Source of the DNA: Lachnoclostridium sp. UBA1241
Lineage (GTDB): Bacteria > Bacillota > Clostridia > Lachnospirales > Lachnospiraceae
Length of the DNA stretch: 15,290 bases
Assembly (NCBI GenBank): GCA_002308955.1
Contig: DBWJ01000067.1
Coordinates: forward strand, 1,154-16,443
Reading direction: 5' to 3'
The position numbers were made by a program, and so were the translations under genes. Of this stretch, positions 13,158 to 15,290 are shown in pieces (the stretch's first letter is position 1; each line of letters opens with the position of its first letter). A model generated the notes under the pieces. The model ran no database searches and was not told the DNA's origin. It worked only from the letters and a program-made list of their open reading frames with translations.

Positions 13158-13508
13158 TCATTCCGCTGATTTCAAAGCTATTGTTATTCCGACCACACCG
13201 TATTCCTTCTGCTTTTCTTTCGGATAATACATATCCATATCGTCCGGTGATGCCGAGGCAATATCCTGCTCCGTATAGCCGCACTGCAGTAACGGAAGCA
13301 TCTTGTACAATTCTTTAAAGGAATCGAAAACCGACAGATTAAGCACTTTTACAGCAAGAGTCTTCCCATTTTCCGTATTGGTGAACACTATCTCATCTCC
13401 GATTCGGATCTTCCTTCGCTTCTCATCATACAAGCGAAGTTCAATTGTCTTTGCACCGCTTTTGATCAAATCAAACGGTTCCGGCTGCAGTTGCATCTGA
13501 TGCGTCAT
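13158..13508 (-). CDS. ASCH-domain protein
   Basis: The 116-residue protein matches the ASCH fold (PUA-like beta barrel): HQMQLQPEPFDLIKSGAKTIELRLYDEKRR, then IRIGDEIVF and a closing YGVVGITIAL. The G-x-K-T-I-E-x-R signature at about 18-25 is intact. ASCH domains are predicted or shown to bind RNA or modified nucleosides, and some are N4-acetylcytidine amidohydrolases; the catalytic identity of this one is open. Its ATG overlaps the TGA of the preceding gene as ATGA, which implies translational coupling. The context of Nudix, HD and ASCH proteins suggests nucleotide or RNA turnover, by inference. Confidence 0.9.
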   Translation of the reverse strand: MTHQMQLQPEPFDLIKSGAKTIELRLYDEKRRKIRIGDEIVFTNTENGKTLAVKVLNLSVFDSFKELYKMLPLLQCGYTEQDIASASPDDMDMYYPKEKQKEYGVVGITIALKSAE

Positions 13509-14080
13509 ATGTCTGTCCCTTTTTTACTTTTGTTCCGTACCCTCTCTGCTCCGGTCCAGAGCTGCACTTCCACATACGCGCATCCGACGAGAGATCCTTT
13601 CAGGAAATCGTCTAACGAACCGTTATATTCTTTGATTCGGTCAAGAAGCATGTCCTTTGTCAAAACAACAGGCTCCGTCCCCCGCCCCAATAACGCGCAG
13701 CTGTCCCCGAGCGTAAAACTGACCTGCTCTTTCGGAATCTCATCCAAAGAAAGTGTCAGTTTTTCTCCGTTGCTGAACCATTGACGGAGATAATCACTCT
13801 CTCCGAGTACAAAACAGTAAGGATGCATCAGTTCGGGTTTTCCGCCCAGCTCCGTGAAACGCTGACGCACGAATTCATCTGCCCGCTTTCGGCTGGGATA
13901 GTAATTGACGAAATCCGCAAACCGATAGAAACTCATTGTATCCGGATGCGCCTTCGCAAGCTCCCCGGCCACACGAAAAGCTTCCTCCTCGGGAAGAAGC
14001 ATAATGTTTTTCCAGGGATCCGTCCCCGGATAGTAATAATGCGTGATGTATAATTTTTCGCTGCCTGATTTTTTACTCAC
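13505..14080 (-). CDS. Conserved-looking protein of unknown function between HD and ASCH genes
   Basis: I do not recognise a named family. The 191-residue protein is soluble and mixed alpha/beta, with segments such as THYYYPGTDPWKNIMLLPEEEAF near the N-terminus, HPYCFVLGES near 86-95 and SFTLGDSCALLGRG near 120-133. It has a basic tail. The start is a GTG at 14080, preceded by AAAGGAT at good spacing and overlapping the stop of the upstream HD gene by 8 nt. It in turn overlaps the ASCH gene by 4 nt. This tight packing says the three products are made together and probably act in one process. No signal peptide, membrane segment or obvious catalytic triad is visible. Confidence 0.82.
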   Translation of the reverse strand: MSKKSGSEKLYITHYYYPGTDPWKNIMLLPEEEAFRVAGELAKAHPDTMSFYRFADFVNYYPSRKRADEFVRQRFTELGGKPELMHPYCFVLGESDYLRQWFSNGEKLTLSLDEIPKEQVSFTLGDSCALLGRGTEPVVLTKDMLLDRIKEYNGSLDDFLKGSLVGCAYVEVQLWTGAERVRNKSKKGTDI

Positions 14081-14943
14081 CTGTTATATCCTTTGCGCAC
14101 TTTGCGGCCATCAGCCGGTCGTATTTTTCCTTTACCAGGGGTTTCAGATCATCGCTTAATTCTTCATAGTCTCCGGTCAGCTTATGCTGCACAAAACGCA
14201 CCGAGTCCTCTTCGCTTAATCCCATAACTTTGCTCGGCAGGGAATACATTGATTTAATAGCATCAAAATGCGATAATCCGTCCGCATCGACCAGAATCTG
14301 CTCTTCCTCCGTACTCCGATACTCCTGTCTTCTTTTACTGTGATTCAGAATACATTTCTTCACGAGCTGCGTTTTTTCTTCCGGATAATAATTCTCCGTC
14401 AACAACCGTTCCGCGATCTCCGCCCCGAATTCATTGTGCCTGCTCCGGTCAAGGCTCAAATCGGTCATGGAAATGTCATGCAAAAGCGCGGCCAACTCCA
14501 GCACTTCCCCGTCAACGTTCTTATCCTTTGAGAGCATGACCACGTATTTATGAACATACTGAACATGCTCTCTGTATATGTTGTACTCATCCTTCGTGTC
14601 CTTTGTCTGTTCTTCAAACCGGGCACTGCGGGTGATGATTTCCCGGCGCATTTTCTCAACAATCTGACTCTTGTACTTCTGCCGCAGTTCCGAAAGACGG
14701 TTGACGATATCCGGATTCCAGAATATCATCTTCGGCAGATTCTCACACGGGAATTTCCCACACAGGAAGCAAAACCGGGTATTGTGGCTCCATACAGCAG
14801 GCATAAATCCTGCATATCCCGGATTCCGCCCATTCCGGGACCTTTCCCTTCGCCTCTATGCATCCGGGACACGTACCGCTTTCTTTCTTCGAACAGCCTA
14901 AGCAGCACTCGCCGCAGGCCGTTACGGTTGTAAAATCAATCAT
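14073..14943 (-). pseudogene. DUF3795-HD domain fusion gene interrupted by a +1 frameshift
   Basis: Two frames together make one coherent protein. The first starts at the ATG at 14943 (GGGAG 7 nt upstream) and reads MIDFTTVTACGECCLGCSKK and PGCIEAKGKVPEWAESGICRI, the cysteine-rich start of DUF3795. The match is lost after YACCME. The continuation FCFLCGKFPCENL, the conserved end of DUF3795, lies in the next frame. Removing one C within GAGCCACAAT (14781-14790) restores a continuous ...CCMEHNTRFCFLCGKFPCENL. The second frame then runs through an HD phosphohydrolase domain (EHVQYVHKY, LLHDISM, NHSKR, DADGLSHFDA) to the stop at 14073. The ATG at 14804 in the second frame has no plausible ribosome binding site. 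It may be a true mutation, a sequencing or assembly error, or programmed frameshifting. HD enzymes hydrolyse phosphoesters of nucleotides. Confidence 0.75.
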
Positions 14944-15006
14944 TGGCTTCTCCCGTCTTAATCTCTTTTCATAAAGCGGTGTCCCGCCTTGGAGCCCTTT
15001 CTCCGC

Positions 15007-15036
15007 ATTATACCATACGCCGGCCCTTCTTGTCAC
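15007..15036 (-). promoter_or_regulatory. Promoter of the DUF3795-HD operon
   Basis: GTGACA (15036-15031), an 18-nt spacer and TATAAT (15012-15007) on the minus strand. It follows the rplL terminator and gives a leader of about 55 nt before the ATG at 14943. Confidence 0.65.
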
Positions 15037-15068
15037 TCAAAAACAGAGACGGACAGGCCCGGATAAAC

Positions 15069-15100
15069 AAAAAAGGCCGGCAGACAATCGTCTGCCGACC
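15069..15100 (-). terminator. Terminator of rplL
   Basis: An 11-bp stem (15100-15090 with 15085-15075, one wobble) closes a 4-nt loop and is followed by six U residues. It lies about 32 nt past the rplL stop. Confidence 0.88.
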
Positions 15101-15131
15101 TTCAGGACTCATCTTGATGATAAGGGGTTGA

Positions 15132-15290
15132 TTACTTCAGCGTAACCTTAGCGCCCTCAGCCTCAACCTTCTTCTTGATGTCCTCAGCCTCTTCCTTGGA
15201 AACAGCTTCCTTGATGTTCTTAGGAGCGCCGTCTACAAGATCCTTAGCTTCCTTGAGGCCAAGACCGGTGATCTCACGAACAACCTTGAT
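15132..15290 (-). CDS. rplL: Ribosomal protein L7/L12, C-terminal part (5' end beyond window)
   Basis: The last 52 residues of the stalk protein L7/L12 are visible: IKVVREITGLGLKEAKDLVD, then GAPKNIKEAVSKEEAEDIKK and a closing EGAKVTLK. This is the highly conserved C-terminal domain that contacts translation GTPases (EF-Tu, EF-G, IF2). The usual lysines and the GLGLKEAK helix are intact. The gene continues past the right edge, so about 70 residues are missing from view. In Firmicutes it is normally preceded by rplJ in the rplKAJL-rpoBC region. Here a strong terminator follows and rpoB does not, so rpoBC must be elsewhere or separately transcribed. Confidence 0.97.
   Translation of the reverse strand: MKVVREITGLGLKEAKDLVDGAPKNIKEAVSKEEAEDIKKKVEAEGAKVTLK

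Overview
The window comes from a low-to-mid GC Firmicute, most likely a Clostridia/Lachnospiraceae-type anaerobe. The evidence is strong AGGAGG-type ribosome binding sites, sigma-A promoters, many U-tailed terminators, an oxygen-scavenging flavodiiron/rubredoxin fusion, abundant PT-linker lipoproteins and closest-looking families that are typical of Clostridia. Nearly everything after base 1858 is on the minus strand. The window cuts a gene at each end: the flavodiiron protein on the left and rplL (ribosomal protein L7/L12) on the right.

Layout, left to right. 2-1573 (+): FprA-type flavodiiron protein fused to an Hrb-like flavin reductase/rubredoxin tail. 1580-1840: convergent intergenic region with two terminators that are inverted copies of each other around a nested palindrome of about 175 bp. 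1858-2616 (-): short-chain dehydrogenase. 2739-3116 (-): small zinc-ribbon-like protein of unknown function. 3274-5062 (-): one transcription unit made of a structured leader RNA, rtcB (RNA ligase) and an XRE-family regulator. 5155-5442 (+): short open frame of uncertain status with its own promoter and a palindrome. 5439-8084 (-): two-gene lipoprotein operon, a PT-linker lipoprotein followed by a DUF218/YdcF-like lipoprotein. 8221-8793 (-): small lipoprotein with an Asp/Ser/Lys block. 8924-11523 (-): MATE transporter followed by an M48 (Ste24-like) membrane protease. 11675-12477 (-): ArsR-family sensor translationally coupled to a C_GCAxxG_C_C family protein, with a palindromic operator. 12674-14943 (-): DUF3795-HD gene broken by a +1 frameshift, unknown protein, ASCH-domain protein and Nudix hydrolase, coupled by overlaps. 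15132-15290 (-): 3' end of rplL and its terminator.

The most interesting feature is the leader of rtcB. A consensus-like promoter starts a leader of about 250 nt. Its first 22 nt can pair with 20 nt near its 3' end, and that 3' strand contains the whole 5' arm of an intrinsic terminator placed 25 nt before the rtcB start codon. The two structures exclude each other, and the interior carries further nested helices. This looks like a transcription-attenuation switch controlling an RNA-repair ligase. I could not match it to a known riboswitch class.

All calls were made by reading the sequence and translations; no database search was run. Positions of promoters and helices were counted by hand and may be off by one or two bases.
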